This document shows, piece by piece, positions 8,070-15,884 of a stretch of 64,000 nucleotides of DNA. Every line of letters begins with the position of its first letter. Positions within the stretch are counted from its first letter, which is position 1. A program made the translations under genes and the position numbers. This DNA is from Nocardioides exalbidus. GTDB taxonomy: Bacteria > Actinomycetota > Actinomycetes > Propionibacteriales > Nocardioidaceae. The stretch is from NCBI RefSeq assembly GCF_900105585.1, contig NZ_FNRT01000002.1:1922001-1986000 (forward strand), read 5' to 3'. The notes under the pieces are model-generated. The model did not search any database. It saw only the letters and a program-made list of their open reading frames with translations, and had not been told where the DNA came from.

Positions 8070-8549
8070 TCACTTCCCGGCGCCCACCTGGTCGCCCCAG
8101 ACGGCGTGGGCGCCGGAGTCGCCGACCCGGTAGACCTGCACGGACGCGGCGAGCGCGGCGACGAGCGCGAGCACGCTGACCGCGCGGACGACCCCGACCG
8201 GGCTCCGGCCGCCGGTCGCCCCGGGGCTGGTGGACGCACGGCGGTCGAGCCACACCATGGCGGCCGACAGGACGAGGAGCGGGACGGCGAACCAGATCAG
8301 CTGGTCGCCGAGCTGTGCGTGGACGCCCGGGTCGCCGACACGCGTCTCCAACGCCTCGCCGCTCGACGTCGCCACCGGGATGAGCGCCGTGGAGAGCGCA
8401 GCGCACGCGACCACGAGCAGGCCGTAGCGCTCGCGCCAGGCCGGCCGGACGGCGAGCGCGATGGTGCCGAGGCAGGCGAGGGGGAGGAGCACGACGACGG
8501 CGTGCACGACCAGCGGGTGGACGGGGAGGCCGTTGATGAGATCGAACAT
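8070..8549 (-). CDS. DUF2231 membrane protein
   Basis: A 159-aa protein with four predicted membrane helices and the DUF2231 N-terminal signature FDLINGLPVHPLVVHAVVVL, which carries two conserved histidines. Function in the family is unknown; haem binding or electron transfer has been suggested for some relatives. The ATG at 8549 is 7 nt after a -10-like TAGCGT, and upstream lies the 11-bp-spaced CAGGT repeat shared with three other promoters here. It is therefore predicted to be leaderless and controlled by the two-component system at 28629-30631. Confidence 0.85.
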   Translation of the reverse strand: MFDLINGLPVHPLVVHAVVVLLPLACLGTIALAVRPAWRERYGLLVVACAALSTALIPVATSSGEALETRVGDPGVHAQLGDQLIWFAVPLLVLSAAMVWLDRRASTSPGATGGRSPVGVVRAVSVLALVAALAASVQVYRVGDSGAHAVWGDQVGAGK

Positions 8550-8556
8550 GCCTCGG

Positions 8557-8592
8557 ACGCTAGGACCGCGAACCTGCCGACAACCTGACTGC
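8557..8592 (-). promoter_or_regulatory. Two-component-regulator box and -10 of the DUF2231 gene
   Basis: Read on the minus strand: GCAGTCAGGT, then GCAGGT at an 11-bp period, nine bases, then -10-like TAGCGT; the ATG follows 7 nt later. The same 36-bp layout occurs before the GT-C gene (28494-28529), the response regulator (28552-28587) and the COG4705 gene (32685-32720). Confidence 0.75.
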
Positions 8593-8602
8593 GGAAGTGG
8601 CT

Positions 8603-8706
8603 GCTCGTGCAAGAACCCTTGCACGGTAGGTGTGCACCCCCGGGGCCTGCGCGAAAGCTTTCGCTCAGCCGCGGTGCGTGCAACCGACGGGTGCAACGCT
8701 CCTTGC
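8603..8706. repeat. 104-bp interspersed structured repeat, copy A
   Basis: Matches 26890-26993 without gaps, 96 of 104 positions identical. It is built from successive palindromes: TGCAAG paired with CTTGCA at the two ends, TGCAC..GTGCA, CCCCGGGG, the 14-bp palindrome GCGAAAGCTTTCGC flanked by CTG/CAG, CCGCGG, and an 8-bp stem around CCGACGG. No coding potential is conserved. Confidence 0.85.
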
Positions 8707-8740
8707 AGGTGGTGCAGCCCGTAGCTCCCGGACGTCCGCC

Positions 8741-8757
8741 GTTCGGCCCTGCCGAAC
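8741..8757. promoter_or_regulatory. GTTCGG-N5-CCGAAC dyad, site 1
   Basis: GTTCGGCCCTGCCGAAC is a perfect inverted repeat that can be read as 6-bp half-sites with a 5-bp spacer. The same half-sites and spacing recur at 8943-8959, so it is more likely a repressor/activator site than a chance hairpin. The candidate binder is the IclR-family protein encoded in the downstream gene run. Confidence 0.55.
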
Positions 8758-8892
8758 GATGGTCCAGACGGTTGTTGCACAATCGAGGGGAGCTGTCGGG
8801 CACGTCTTCGCGACGCCTGATCCACGCTCAGGACAGGCGTGAAGCGCCCTGTTTCGGCCTCGTTTCATTCCCGTCAACTTTGCCGACACCCC

Positions 8893-8921
8893 TTGACCCG
8901 TGGTGGCGTCGTCCGCATTGT
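8893..8921 (+). promoter_or_regulatory. Candidate promoter of the catabolic gene run
   Basis: TTGACC (8893-8898), a 17-bp spacer and CATTGT (8916-8921) form the best sigma-70-like pair before the GTG at 8981. It is bracketed by the two GTTCGG-N5-CCGAAC dyads, one 135 bp upstream and one about 20 bp downstream. Confidence 0.45.
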
Positions 8922-8941
8922 TGTTCGTGTCACAGAACCGC

Positions 8942-8960
8942 TGTTCGGCTCATCCGAACA
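8942..8960. promoter_or_regulatory. GTTCGG-N5-CCGAAC dyad, site 2
   Basis: TGTTCGG-CTCAT-CCGAACA, a perfect 7-bp inverted repeat with a 5-bp spacer, 20 bp before the GTG start at 8981 and just downstream of the candidate -10. A protein bound here would block transcription into the gene run. Confidence 0.6.
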
Positions 8961-8980
8961 CATCGACGCGAGGATCGATC

Positions 8981-11011
8981 GTGGACGCACTGCTCTCACC
9001 CGTGGCCGTCGGGCCGCTGGAGCTGCGCAACCGCGTCGTCGTGCCGGGACACACCACCAACTTCGGCGTGCAGAACCGCCCGACCGCACGCCACGCGGCC
9101 TACCACGCCGAGCGCGCCCGCGGCGGCGCCGGCCTGATCATCACCGAGGCGATCCGCGTCCACCCGACCTCCGCGGGCCGCACCCTGAGCCTCGGGTGCT
9201 TCGAGGACGCCGCCGTGCCGTCGTACGCCGCCATGGTCGACGCCGTGCACGAGCACGGTGCCGCCTTCTTCGCGCAGATCATGCACGCGGGCCGCCAGGC
9301 CAACGGCGAGGCCACCCGCACGGCCGCCTGGTCCGCCTCGCCGATCGCCTGGTCGACCGGTGCCGCGACCCCGCACGCCATGGGCAACGCCGACCTGGCG
9401 ACCGTCGTCGACAGCTTCGGGGCCGCCGCCCGCCGGATGCGCGAGGCCGGCTTCGACGGCCTCGAGGTGCACGCCGGCCACGGCCACCTGCTCCAGCAGT
9501 TCCTCTCCCCGGCGACCAACCAGCGCACCGACGGCTGGGGCGGCGACCTCGACGGCCGGATGCGGCTCACGCGCGAGGTGCTCGCTGCGGCGACCGCCGC
9601 GGGCCTGCCGATCGGCCTCCGCGTATCGGCCGACGAGTTCCTCGACGGCGGCCTCGGCCCCGACGACGTGATCGAGATCGTCGAGCGCCTTCGTGCCGAC
9701 GTCGACCTGGCCTACGTCCACGTCAGCCACTCGGCCTACCAGGCCACCTGGTCGCTCTCCACCCAGATGGCCGACATGAGCTTCGGCCACGCGCCCTTCC
9801 GCCACCACGCGGCGCTCTTCAAGAAGGCGCTGCCCGAGCTCCCCGTCATCGCGGTCTGCCGCCTCGACAGCCTCGCCGAGGCCGCCGAGCTCGTCGACGC
9901 CGGCGAGGCCGACCTGGTCGCGCTGGCGCGCCCGCACATCGCCGACCCGCACCTCGTCAACAAGCACCGCGACGGCGTCGCCGCCCGCAGCTGCCTGGCC
10001 TGCAACCAGGGCTGCATCTCCCGCGTCGAGAAGAGCCTGCCCATCACCTGCCTGGTCAACCCGGAGGTCGGCGCCGAGCAGCAGTGGAACAAGGCCTGGC
10101 TCGACCTCGGTGACCCACGACGTCGACGCGTCCTCGTCGTCGGCGGGGGACCGGCCGGCCTGGAGGCCGCCCTCTCCGCCCACCGCGCCGGCGACCGGGT
10201 GACCCTCGTCGAGCGCGACGCGCAGCTCGGCGGCCAGGTCCGGATCGCTGCGGCGATGCCGCACCGGGCCCGCCTCGGCCTGATGGTCACCGACGCCGTC
10301 CGCGCGATCGAGGACACCGACGTCGAGGTCCTCCTCGGCACCACGCTCACGGCCGAGGAGATCCTTGCCGGCGCGTGGGACGACGTCGTGGTCGCCACCG
10401 GCTCGCGCCCGCGCCGCCACGACTTCGGTGCCGGCGTCCCGGTGTGGACGTCCGTCGAGACGGCCGGGAAGGTCGCGGCGCTCGACGACCTCACCGGCAC
10501 GACCGTCGCGGTCTGGGACGAGGAGGGCGACTGGGCGGCCGCCTCGCTGGTCGAGGGCCTCGTCGCCTGCGGCGCGCGCGTCCACCTGCTCTCCCCGACG
10601 CCGTCGCTCGCCGCCCGCGTGACGACCTACAGCAAGCTGGCGCTGGTGCCGCGGCTCCAGGCCGCCGGGGTGCGTGCGCACCTCATGGTCGGCGCGGCCG
10701 TCACCGGTCCCGGCGAGGTCACCCTGACCGACACCCTCTCCGGCGACACGAGCGTCATCACCGGCGTCTCCGCCCTCGTCGACGTCGGCCGGCCGACGGC
10801 CGAGGACGACCTCTACCGGGCCCTCGACGCAGCCCGCACCGATCTCGTCGGCGAGCGCCCCGACGGCGTGGACGTCCCCCGGGTCCACGTCGTCGGGGAC
10901 GCGAACTCCCCGCGCACCGCGCTCGAGGCGGTCTTCGAGGGCCGGATCGCCGGCACCTTCCTCGGCGACACCGAGAGCGCCGCCGCGCGCGACGTCGCCT
11001 TCAGCTACTGA
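8981..11011 (+). CDS. FeS-flavin oxidoreductase of the OYE / dienoyl-CoA reductase / trimethylamine dehydrogenase type
   Basis: A 676-aa two-domain enzyme. Residues 1-360 are an FMN-binding old-yellow-enzyme barrel (GHGHLLQQFLSPATNQRTDG). C338, C341, C345 and C357 form a 4Fe-4S site (SCLACNQGC..C). Residues 383-676 are an NAD(P)/FAD-type Rossmann module (VLVVGGGPAGLEAA). Family members reduce enoyl compounds (FadH) or oxidatively demethylate amines (TMADH, dimethylglycine and stachydrine demethylases). Being first in the gene run, it may act early on an N-methylated or unsaturated substrate; which of the two cannot be told. GTG start with GAGG upstream. Confidence 0.85.
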   Translation: MDALLSPVAVGPLELRNRVVVPGHTTNFGVQNRPTARHAAYHAERARGGAGLIITEAIRVHPTSAGRTLSLGCFEDAAVPSYAAMVDAVHEHGAAFFAQIMHAGRQANGEATRTAAWSASPIAWSTGAATPHAMGNADLATVVDSFGAAARRMREAGFDGLEVHAGHGHLLQQFLSPATNQRTDGWGGDLDGRMRLTREVLAAATAAGLPIGLRVSADEFLDGGLGPDDVIEIVERLRADVDLAYVHVSHSAYQATWSLSTQMADMSFGHAPFRHHAALFKKALPELPVIAVCRLDSLAEAAELVDAGEADLVALARPHIADPHLVNKHRDGVAARSCLACNQGCISRVEKSLPITCLVNPEVGAEQQWNKAWLDLGDPRRRRVLVVGGGPAGLEAALSAHRAGDRVTLVERDAQLGGQVRIAAAMPHRARLGLMVTDAVRAIEDTDVEVLLGTTLTAEEILAGAWDDVVVATGSRPRRHDFGAGVPVWTSVETAGKVAALDDLTGTTVAVWDEEGDWAAASLVEGLVACGARVHLLSPTPSLAARVTTYSKLALVPRLQAAGVRAHLMVGAAVTGPGEVTLTDTLSGDTSVITGVSALVDVGRPTAEDDLYRALDAARTDLVGERPDGVDVPRVHVVGDANSPRTALEAVFEGRIAGTFLGDTESAAARDVAFSY

Positions 11012-11065
11012 CCTCCCCCCACGCACCCGCCCTCCCCGCTCGACACCCGTCCCGAAAGGCACCCG

Positions 11066-12178
11066 ATGATCGACATCGAAGACCGGCTGACGCTCGACGA
11101 GCGTGCGTCCGTCGACTTCATCCTCGGCCTCCGCAAGCGCTGGAGCGACGCGGTCTACCCCGCCCTGGCGCAGGAGTTCGCGGCGACCGGTGTCGTCGCC
11201 GACAGCGTCGAGCAGGCCAACGAGACGATGCGCACCCTGCCGTCGTACCCGTGGTTCTCCCACCTCGAGCGCGTGCAGCAGAAGATGCTCTGGCGCACCG
11301 CCGGCGACGCGGTCCTGCGTCGTCGCGCCGACCTCGTCGAGGTCCTCGACTCGGCCCCGACCCACGGCCTGGGCAGCATCGAGCTGAACCCCGACCTGGA
11401 CCTGCCGGGCTGGTACACCGACTACGACATCCACGTGCAGCCGGGCAGCTTCTTCTCCGACGACATGTCGGCCTACGTCTACGAGTTCGGCGCCCGCATC
11501 GTGATGCTGCGCGACAACGACGGCTACAAGTTCCACAGCCTCTTCGCCCAGACCGCGCTGCCCGACAAGCCCGAGGCGACCACGGTCGTCGACATCGGTT
11601 GCGGCTTCGGCAAGAGCACCCGCCCGCTCGTCGCGAAGTATCCCACCGCCCAGGTCGTCGGCATCGACCTCGCCTCGCCCGGCCTGCGGCTCGCCCACGC
11701 CGAGGCCGAGGCCCTCGGCCTCCCGATCGACTACGTCCAGGGCGACGGCCAGTCGACCGGTCTCGCCGACGAGAGCGTCGACGTGGTCACCGGGACGATG
11801 GTGCTCCACGAGATGCCGACCGAGGCGATCGTCGCCACGCTCACCGAGGCCGCGCGCCTGGTGAAGCCGGGCGGCGAGGTGCACTTCCTCGAGTTCATGC
11901 TCACCGGCGACCTGCTGCGCGACGCCTCGATCGTCGAGCACGCCGACCGCAACAACGAGCCGTTCTTCCGCGACCTCTTCGCCACCGACACCGTCGCCGC
12001 CCTCGAGGCCGCCGGCCTCACCGACGTCCGGTGGCGTCCCTTCGACGAGCGCAACCTCGGCGTCCGTCCGGAGGGCTGGGGAGAGCGCCCCGAGTGGCAC
12101 TTCCCGTGGGCCGTGCTCTCCGCCACGAAGCCGGCCACGAAGCCGGCCACGAAGCCGGCTGGAGAGGCGGTCGCCTGA
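11066..12178 (+). CDS. SAM-dependent methyltransferase with an unusual N-terminal domain
   Basis: A 370-aa class I methyltransferase. SAM motif I is VVDIGCGFGKS (residues 174-184), the acidic loop is VVGIDLASPG, and motif IV is GTMVLHEMP. The first 170 residues are a helical and Trp/Tyr-rich region that I do not recognise. The C-terminus ends in three KPAT units encoded by a perfect 12-bp triplication. AAAGG lies upstream of the ATG. The gene overlaps the next (ATGA). It could methylate a pathway intermediate or take up a methyl group; the acceptor is unknown. Confidence 0.75.
   Translation: MIDIEDRLTLDERASVDFILGLRKRWSDAVYPALAQEFAATGVVADSVEQANETMRTLPSYPWFSHLERVQQKMLWRTAGDAVLRRRADLVEVLDSAPTHGLGSIELNPDLDLPGWYTDYDIHVQPGSFFSDDMSAYVYEFGARIVMLRDNDGYKFHSLFAQTALPDKPEATTVVDIGCGFGKSTRPLVAKYPTAQVVGIDLASPGLRLAHAEAEALGLPIDYVQGDGQSTGLADESVDVVTGTMVLHEMPTEAIVATLTEAARLVKPGGEVHFLEFMLTGDLLRDASIVEHADRNNEPFFRDLFATDTVAALEAAGLTDVRWRPFDERNLGVRPEGWGERPEWHFPWAVLSATKPATKPATKPAGEAVA
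12122..12157. repeat. 12-bp tandem triplication in a methyltransferase gene
   Basis: GCCACGAAGCCG occurs three times in perfect tandem and encodes A-T-K-P repeats near the C-terminus. In-frame units of 12 bp suggest recent slippage. Confidence 0.9.
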
Positions 12179-12492
12179 TGAGCGAGGAGCTCCAGTACCT
12201 CGAGAGCCCGCAGACCGCGAAGCTGTTCGACCTCGTGCTCCAGCTGGCCACCGACCTCCACGTGACCAGCCACCGGCTGCGCGCGCTCGAGGCGCTGATG
12301 GTCCGCAAGGGCGTCCTCGCCGAGGGCGAGCTCGACCACTTCACGCCCACCGACGCCGAGACGGGCGTGCTCGACCTCGCGCGCACCGACTACATGGCGC
12401 GCCTGGTCCGGATCATCACCGAGAACGGGCCCGCCGAGCACCCGCTGCGCGAGCAGTGGAACGAGATGCTCGCCCGGAAGGCGGAGTCGTGA
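12178..12492 (+). CDS. Small protein of unknown function
   Basis: A 104-aa acidic, mostly helical protein (MSEELQYLESPQTAKLFDLV). The segment RLRALEALMVRKGVLAEGEL resembles the short helix-turn segment near the N-terminus of nitrile hydratase and thiocyanate hydrolase subunits, but no metal-binding Cys motif is present, so no function is assigned. It overlaps both neighbours by a few bases (ATGA with the methyltransferase, GTGA with the SnoaL-like gene), indicating translational coupling. It may be a partner subunit of one of them. Confidence 0.7.
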   Translation: MSEELQYLESPQTAKLFDLVLQLATDLHVTSHRLRALEALMVRKGVLAEGELDHFTPTDAETGVLDLARTDYMARLVRIITENGPAEHPLREQWNEMLARKAES

Positions 12493-12908
12493 CCAGCACC
12501 GGGACCGATCCCACCGTCGACCCCACGGTCGTCGTCGACACCTACCTCCAGCTCTGCGAGGACCGGGAGCTCGACGCGGCCTCCCGCTTCCTCGCCCCCG
12601 GCGTCCGCATGCAGTTCCCCACCGGTGTCGAGCACGCCGCCCTCGCGGACATGGTGGCGACCCCCAAGCCGTACGCCTGGGTGCGCAAGCACCGCGACCG
12701 CTTCCTCACCGGGGAGCAGGAGGGCGGCGACGTCCACGTCGTCTCCCTCGGTCGCCTCTACGGCGAGCGCCTCGACGGCACCCCCTTCGACGACGTCCGC
12801 TACGTCGACGTGTTCGTCCTCCGCGACGGGCTCATCACCGAGCAGATCGTCTGGAACGACCTGTGCGAGGCCGGCATCGGCCTCGAGCCGAGCAGCGCAC
12901 GGGCGTAG
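12489..12908 (+). CDS. SnoaL-like / NTF2-fold protein
   Basis: A 139-aa NTF2-like protein. VVDTYLQLCEDRELDAASRFLAPGVRMQFPTG is the typical helix and cone-shaped barrel entry, and YVDVFVLRDGLITEQIVWND the final strands. Members are small isomerases, cyclases or hydrolases with few conserved residues, so the reaction cannot be read from sequence. It is coupled to the 104-aa gene by a GTGA overlap and followed by the ABC importer. Confidence 0.75.
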   Translation: MTSTGTDPTVDPTVVVDTYLQLCEDRELDAASRFLAPGVRMQFPTGVEHAALADMVATPKPYAWVRKHRDRFLTGEQEGGDVHVVSLGRLYGERLDGTPFDDVRYVDVFVLRDGLITEQIVWNDLCEAGIGLEPSSARA

Positions 12909-13000
12909 CACCACCCCCTTCTCCACCCGGCTCGGAGTCTCGGACCACCAGCAGCACCCACCCCCGCACCGTCCGGCACGACCAACGAAATGAGAAAGCC

Positions 13001-14110
13001 ATGACGCTCCGCCTCCGAGCCACCGCCGGTGTGCTCGCTGCCAGCCTCCTCCTGCTCAGCGCCTGCGGAGGGACCGACGACTCGTCCGCCTCCGACAGCG
13101 ACTCCACCGACCTCACCTTCGTGATCGCCTCCGCGGTCATCGGCCCGAAGGAGGAGGTGGCGATGTACGCCGTCGCCCAGGAGATGGGCTACTTCGAGGA
13201 CGAGGGCCTCAACGTCAAGACGGTCAACTCCGACGGCTCCGTGGCCGCGGTCCAGGCCGTCGGCACCGGCCAGGGCGACTTCACCGCCGCCGACACCGGC
13301 TCCATCCTCGCCGCGGTCGAGAAGAACGTCCCGGTCACCACCGTGGGCGGCCTCGTCCAGAACTGGCCGTGGGAGATCGCCACGATGCCGGGCAGCGACA
13401 TCACGTCCCCCGCGGACCTCGACGGCAAGAAGATCGGCGTCATCTCGCTGGCCTCCGGGTCCGCGCCCTACGCCCGGGCGTTCGTGAAGGCCGGCGGCCT
13501 CGACCCCGAGAAGGACGTCGAGCTGCTCCCCGTCGGCGTCGGCGCCCAGGCCGCCAGCGCCCTCACCAGCGGCCAGGTCGACGCGCTCGCGCTCTACTCG
13601 CAGGCCTACTCGGTCATCGAGCTGTCCGGCACCGAGCTGGCCTACCTCGACAACCCGCCGATCTTCGACGGCATCCGCTCGCTGAGCTTCGCCGTGAACT
13701 CGAAGGCCCTCGCCGGGGACCAGGAGGCCTACGAGGGCCTGCTGCGCGCCGGCTACAAGGCGATGCTCTTCTCCGCCGAGAACCCCGAGGCGGCCATGAA
13801 GATCGGCTACAAGGTCTTCCCCGACATCCTGGCCGGCCAGAGCGAGGACGAGCGCCTCGCCGACGACGTCGCGAACCTCGAGGCGTGGCTCGCCACCGCC
13901 ACCCCGACGAGCGGCTCCCCCTCGGAGTGGTCCGACTGGGGCGCCATCTCCGACGAGGACTGGACGAAGACGCAGGAGTACACCCTCGAGGCCGGCCAGA
14001 TCACGGCCGAGGTCGACCTGGCGAAGGTGTGGGACGACGGCCTCCTCACCGCCGCGAACGACTTCGACGCCGCTGCGGTCATCAAGCAGGCCGACGAGTG
14101 GACGGAGTGA
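13001..14110 (+). CDS. ABC transporter substrate-binding lipoprotein (NMT1/SsuA type)
   Basis: A 369-aa secreted lipoprotein. The signal peptide ends in the lipobox LLSAC (Cys at about residue 22), followed by a Ser/Asp-rich linker. The mature part has NMT1/THI5-like fold features: AVAQEMGYFEDEGLNV, GTGQGDFTAADTGS and GKKIGVISLASGSAP. This family binds small organics such as pyrimidine precursors, sulfonates, nitrate or riboflavin. It is followed by a matching ATPase and permease, so the three form one importer that probably brings in the substrate of the pathway. Confidence 0.9.
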   Translation: MTLRLRATAGVLAASLLLLSACGGTDDSSASDSDSTDLTFVIASAVIGPKEEVAMYAVAQEMGYFEDEGLNVKTVNSDGSVAAVQAVGTGQGDFTAADTGSILAAVEKNVPVTTVGGLVQNWPWEIATMPGSDITSPADLDGKKIGVISLASGSAPYARAFVKAGGLDPEKDVELLPVGVGAQAASALTSGQVDALALYSQAYSVIELSGTELAYLDNPPIFDGIRSLSFAVNSKALAGDQEAYEGLLRAGYKAMLFSAENPEAAMKIGYKVFPDILAGQSEDERLADDVANLEAWLATATPTSGSPSEWSDWGAISDEDWTKTQEYTLEAGQITAEVDLAKVWDDGLLTAANDFDAAAVIKQADEWTE

Positions 14111-14175
14111 GCCGGCTCCACTGAGGAGACCGGGCTCACCACGACGCACACCGACGCTCACGGAAGAAGGACGAC

Positions 14176-14994
14176 ATGATCGACACCGCGCCCCAGACGA
14201 CGCCCGAGGCGGTCGCCACCGGCGATTCCTCGTGGATCGCCGTCGACTCGCTCGAGAAGGTCTACCGCCCCCGGAGGTCCGCACCGACGCACGCGTTGTC
14301 GGACATCAACTTCACCGTCCGTCGTGGTGAGTTCGTCTCCGTCGTCGGGCCCTCGGGCTGCGGCAAGACCACCCTGCTGAAGATCCTGGCCGGCCTCATC
14401 CCCCGCACCGAGGGCCGGGTCGAGATCGCCGGCAGCGACGTGGTCAAGCCGCTGCCCGAGGTCGGGATGGTCTTCCAGGCCGCGACCCTGCTGCCCTGGC
14501 GGAGCATCCTGGACAACGTCCTGGTGCCCGCCGAGATCCAGAAGCTCGACAAGAAGAAGTCGCTGGCCCGTGCCAAGGAGCTGCTCGACCTGGTGGGGCT
14601 GGCGGACTTCTCCGACAAGTACCCCTTCGAGCTCAGCGGCGGCATGCAGCAGCGCGCCGGCATCGCCCGTGCGCTCGTGCACGACCCCGCCGTGCTCCTC
14701 ATGGACGAGCCGTTCGGCGCGCTCGACGCGATGACACGTGAGTACATGAACGTCGAGCTGCTCCGCATCTGGAAGGACCTCGGCGCCACCATCGTGCTCG
14801 TCACGCACTCGATCCCCGAGGCGGTCTTCCTCTCCGACCGCGTCGTCGTGATGAGCCCGCGACCGGGCCGCATCGCCGAGATCATCGACATCGACATCGA
14901 GCGTCCCCGGGACCTCGGCGTGATGTCGAGCGACCAGGCCGGCGTCTACGTCGACCGCATCCGCAAGTACTTCAACGCCAGCGTCATCGATTGA
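14176..14994 (+). CDS. ABC transporter ATPase (SsuB/TauB type)
   Basis: A 272-aa nucleotide-binding subunit. Walker A is GPSGCGKTT, the Q-loop is VFQAATLLPW, the signature is LSGGMQQRAGIARAL, Walker B is LLMDEPFGALD and the switch His is in LVTHSIPEA. The LLPWRS stretch is typical of the nitrate/sulfonate/taurine group, matching the NMT1-type binding protein upstream. GAAGAAGG lies upstream of the ATG. The permease starts 8 nt after its stop. Confidence 0.93.
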   Translation: MIDTAPQTTPEAVATGDSSWIAVDSLEKVYRPRRSAPTHALSDINFTVRRGEFVSVVGPSGCGKTTLLKILAGLIPRTEGRVEIAGSDVVKPLPEVGMVFQAATLLPWRSILDNVLVPAEIQKLDKKKSLARAKELLDLVGLADFSDKYPFELSGGMQQRAGIARALVHDPAVLLMDEPFGALDAMTREYMNVELLRIWKDLGATIVLVTHSIPEAVFLSDRVVVMSPRPGRIAEIIDIDIERPRDLGVMSSDQAGVYVDRIRKYFNASVID

Positions 14995-15002
14995 GGCCCG
15001 AG

Positions 15003-15884
15003 ATGAACACCGTGCAGCAGACCCCCGAGACCGACGCCGTGGACGCCCCCGGCACCGTCGGCACCGAGACCACCGACCCGGTCGCCCCGCAGGCCCGTCG
15101 CCGCTTCGACCTCCGCGAGCGTCCCGAGGTCGTCCTCGTCCCGCTCGTCTTCGTCGCCGTCCTGGCGATCTGGGAGGTCGGCGTCCGCGTGCTCGACGTG
15201 GAGGCCTTCGTCCTCCCGCCGCCGAGCGCGATCTGGGACAGCCTCCTGCTCCAGCTCGAGAGCGACCAGTTCTGGGGCCACGTCCGGGTCACCACCCAGG
15301 AGGCGGCCATCGGCTTCGCGATCGGCGTGGTCAGCGCGATCGTCCTCGGCACCGCGATCTCCCAGATCCGCATCGTCGAGAAGACGCTGATGCCCTACAT
15401 CGTCGCCTTCCAGACGGTGCCGAAGGTCGCGCTCGCCCCGCTCTTCGTCGTCTGGTTCGGCTTCGGCCTCACCAGCAAGATCGTGATGGCCGCGGTCATC
15501 TCGTTCTTCCCGATGCTCATCAACGTCATCGAGGGGCTCCGCTCCGCCGACTCCGACCGGATCCAGATGCTCAAGGTCTTCGGCGCCGGGCGCCTCCAGG
15601 TCTTCCGCAAGGTGCAGCTGCCGAGCGCGATGCCCTTCATCTTCGCCGGCCTCGACATCGGCATCGTCTTCGCGATCCTCGGCGCGGTCGTCGGCGAGTT
15701 CATCGGCGCCCAGGAGGGCCTGGGCTACCTGCTCCTCCAGACCAACTACAACTTCGACATCGCCGGCATGTTCGCGATCCTCGTGGTGCTGTCGCTGATG
15801 GGGCTCATCGCCCACGCCGCCATCCGGCTCATCCAGAAGCGCGTCACCTTCTGGGCCGACCAGAGCCGGGTCATCGGAGCATGA
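15003..15884 (+). CDS. ABC transporter permease (SsuC/TauC type)
   Basis: A 293-aa inner-membrane permease with six predicted helices after a long hydrophilic N-terminal tail (about 35 residues). The EAA loop is EGLRSADSDRIQMLKVFGAGRLQVFRKV, which contacts the ATPase. An upstream TTG overlapping the ATPase stop is possible, but the ATG at 15003 has GAGG at good spacing and is preferred. The stop overlaps the start of the next SDR gene (ATGA). Confidence 0.92.
   Translation: MNTVQQTPETDAVDAPGTVGTETTDPVAPQARRRFDLRERPEVVLVPLVFVAVLAIWEVGVRVLDVEAFVLPPPSAIWDSLLLQLESDQFWGHVRVTTQEAAIGFAIGVVSAIVLGTAISQIRIVEKTLMPYIVAFQTVPKVALAPLFVVWFGFGLTSKIVMAAVISFFPMLINVIEGLRSADSDRIQMLKVFGAGRLQVFRKVQLPSAMPFIFAGLDIGIVFAILGAVVGEFIGAQEGLGYLLLQTNYNFDIAGMFAILVVLSLMGLIAHAAIRLIQKRVTFWADQSRVIGA

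Larger units (their letters stand above)
8550..8980. other. 431-bp gene-free regulatory region
   Basis: No coding frame fits family-like protein here. From left to right it holds the DUF2231 promoter with its CAGGT repeat, the 104-bp structured repeat copy A, a GTTCGG-N5-CCGAAC dyad, a candidate TTGACC/CATTGT promoter and a second GTTCGG-N5-CCGAAC dyad 20 bp before the first gene of the long catabolic run. Confidence 0.7.

Noticed and set aside
8607..8706. Short peptide frames through the 104-bp repeat with similar translations in both copies
   Set aside because: Similarity follows from the DNA repeat; there is no start with ribosome-binding site, and the mismatches preserve stems and not codons.
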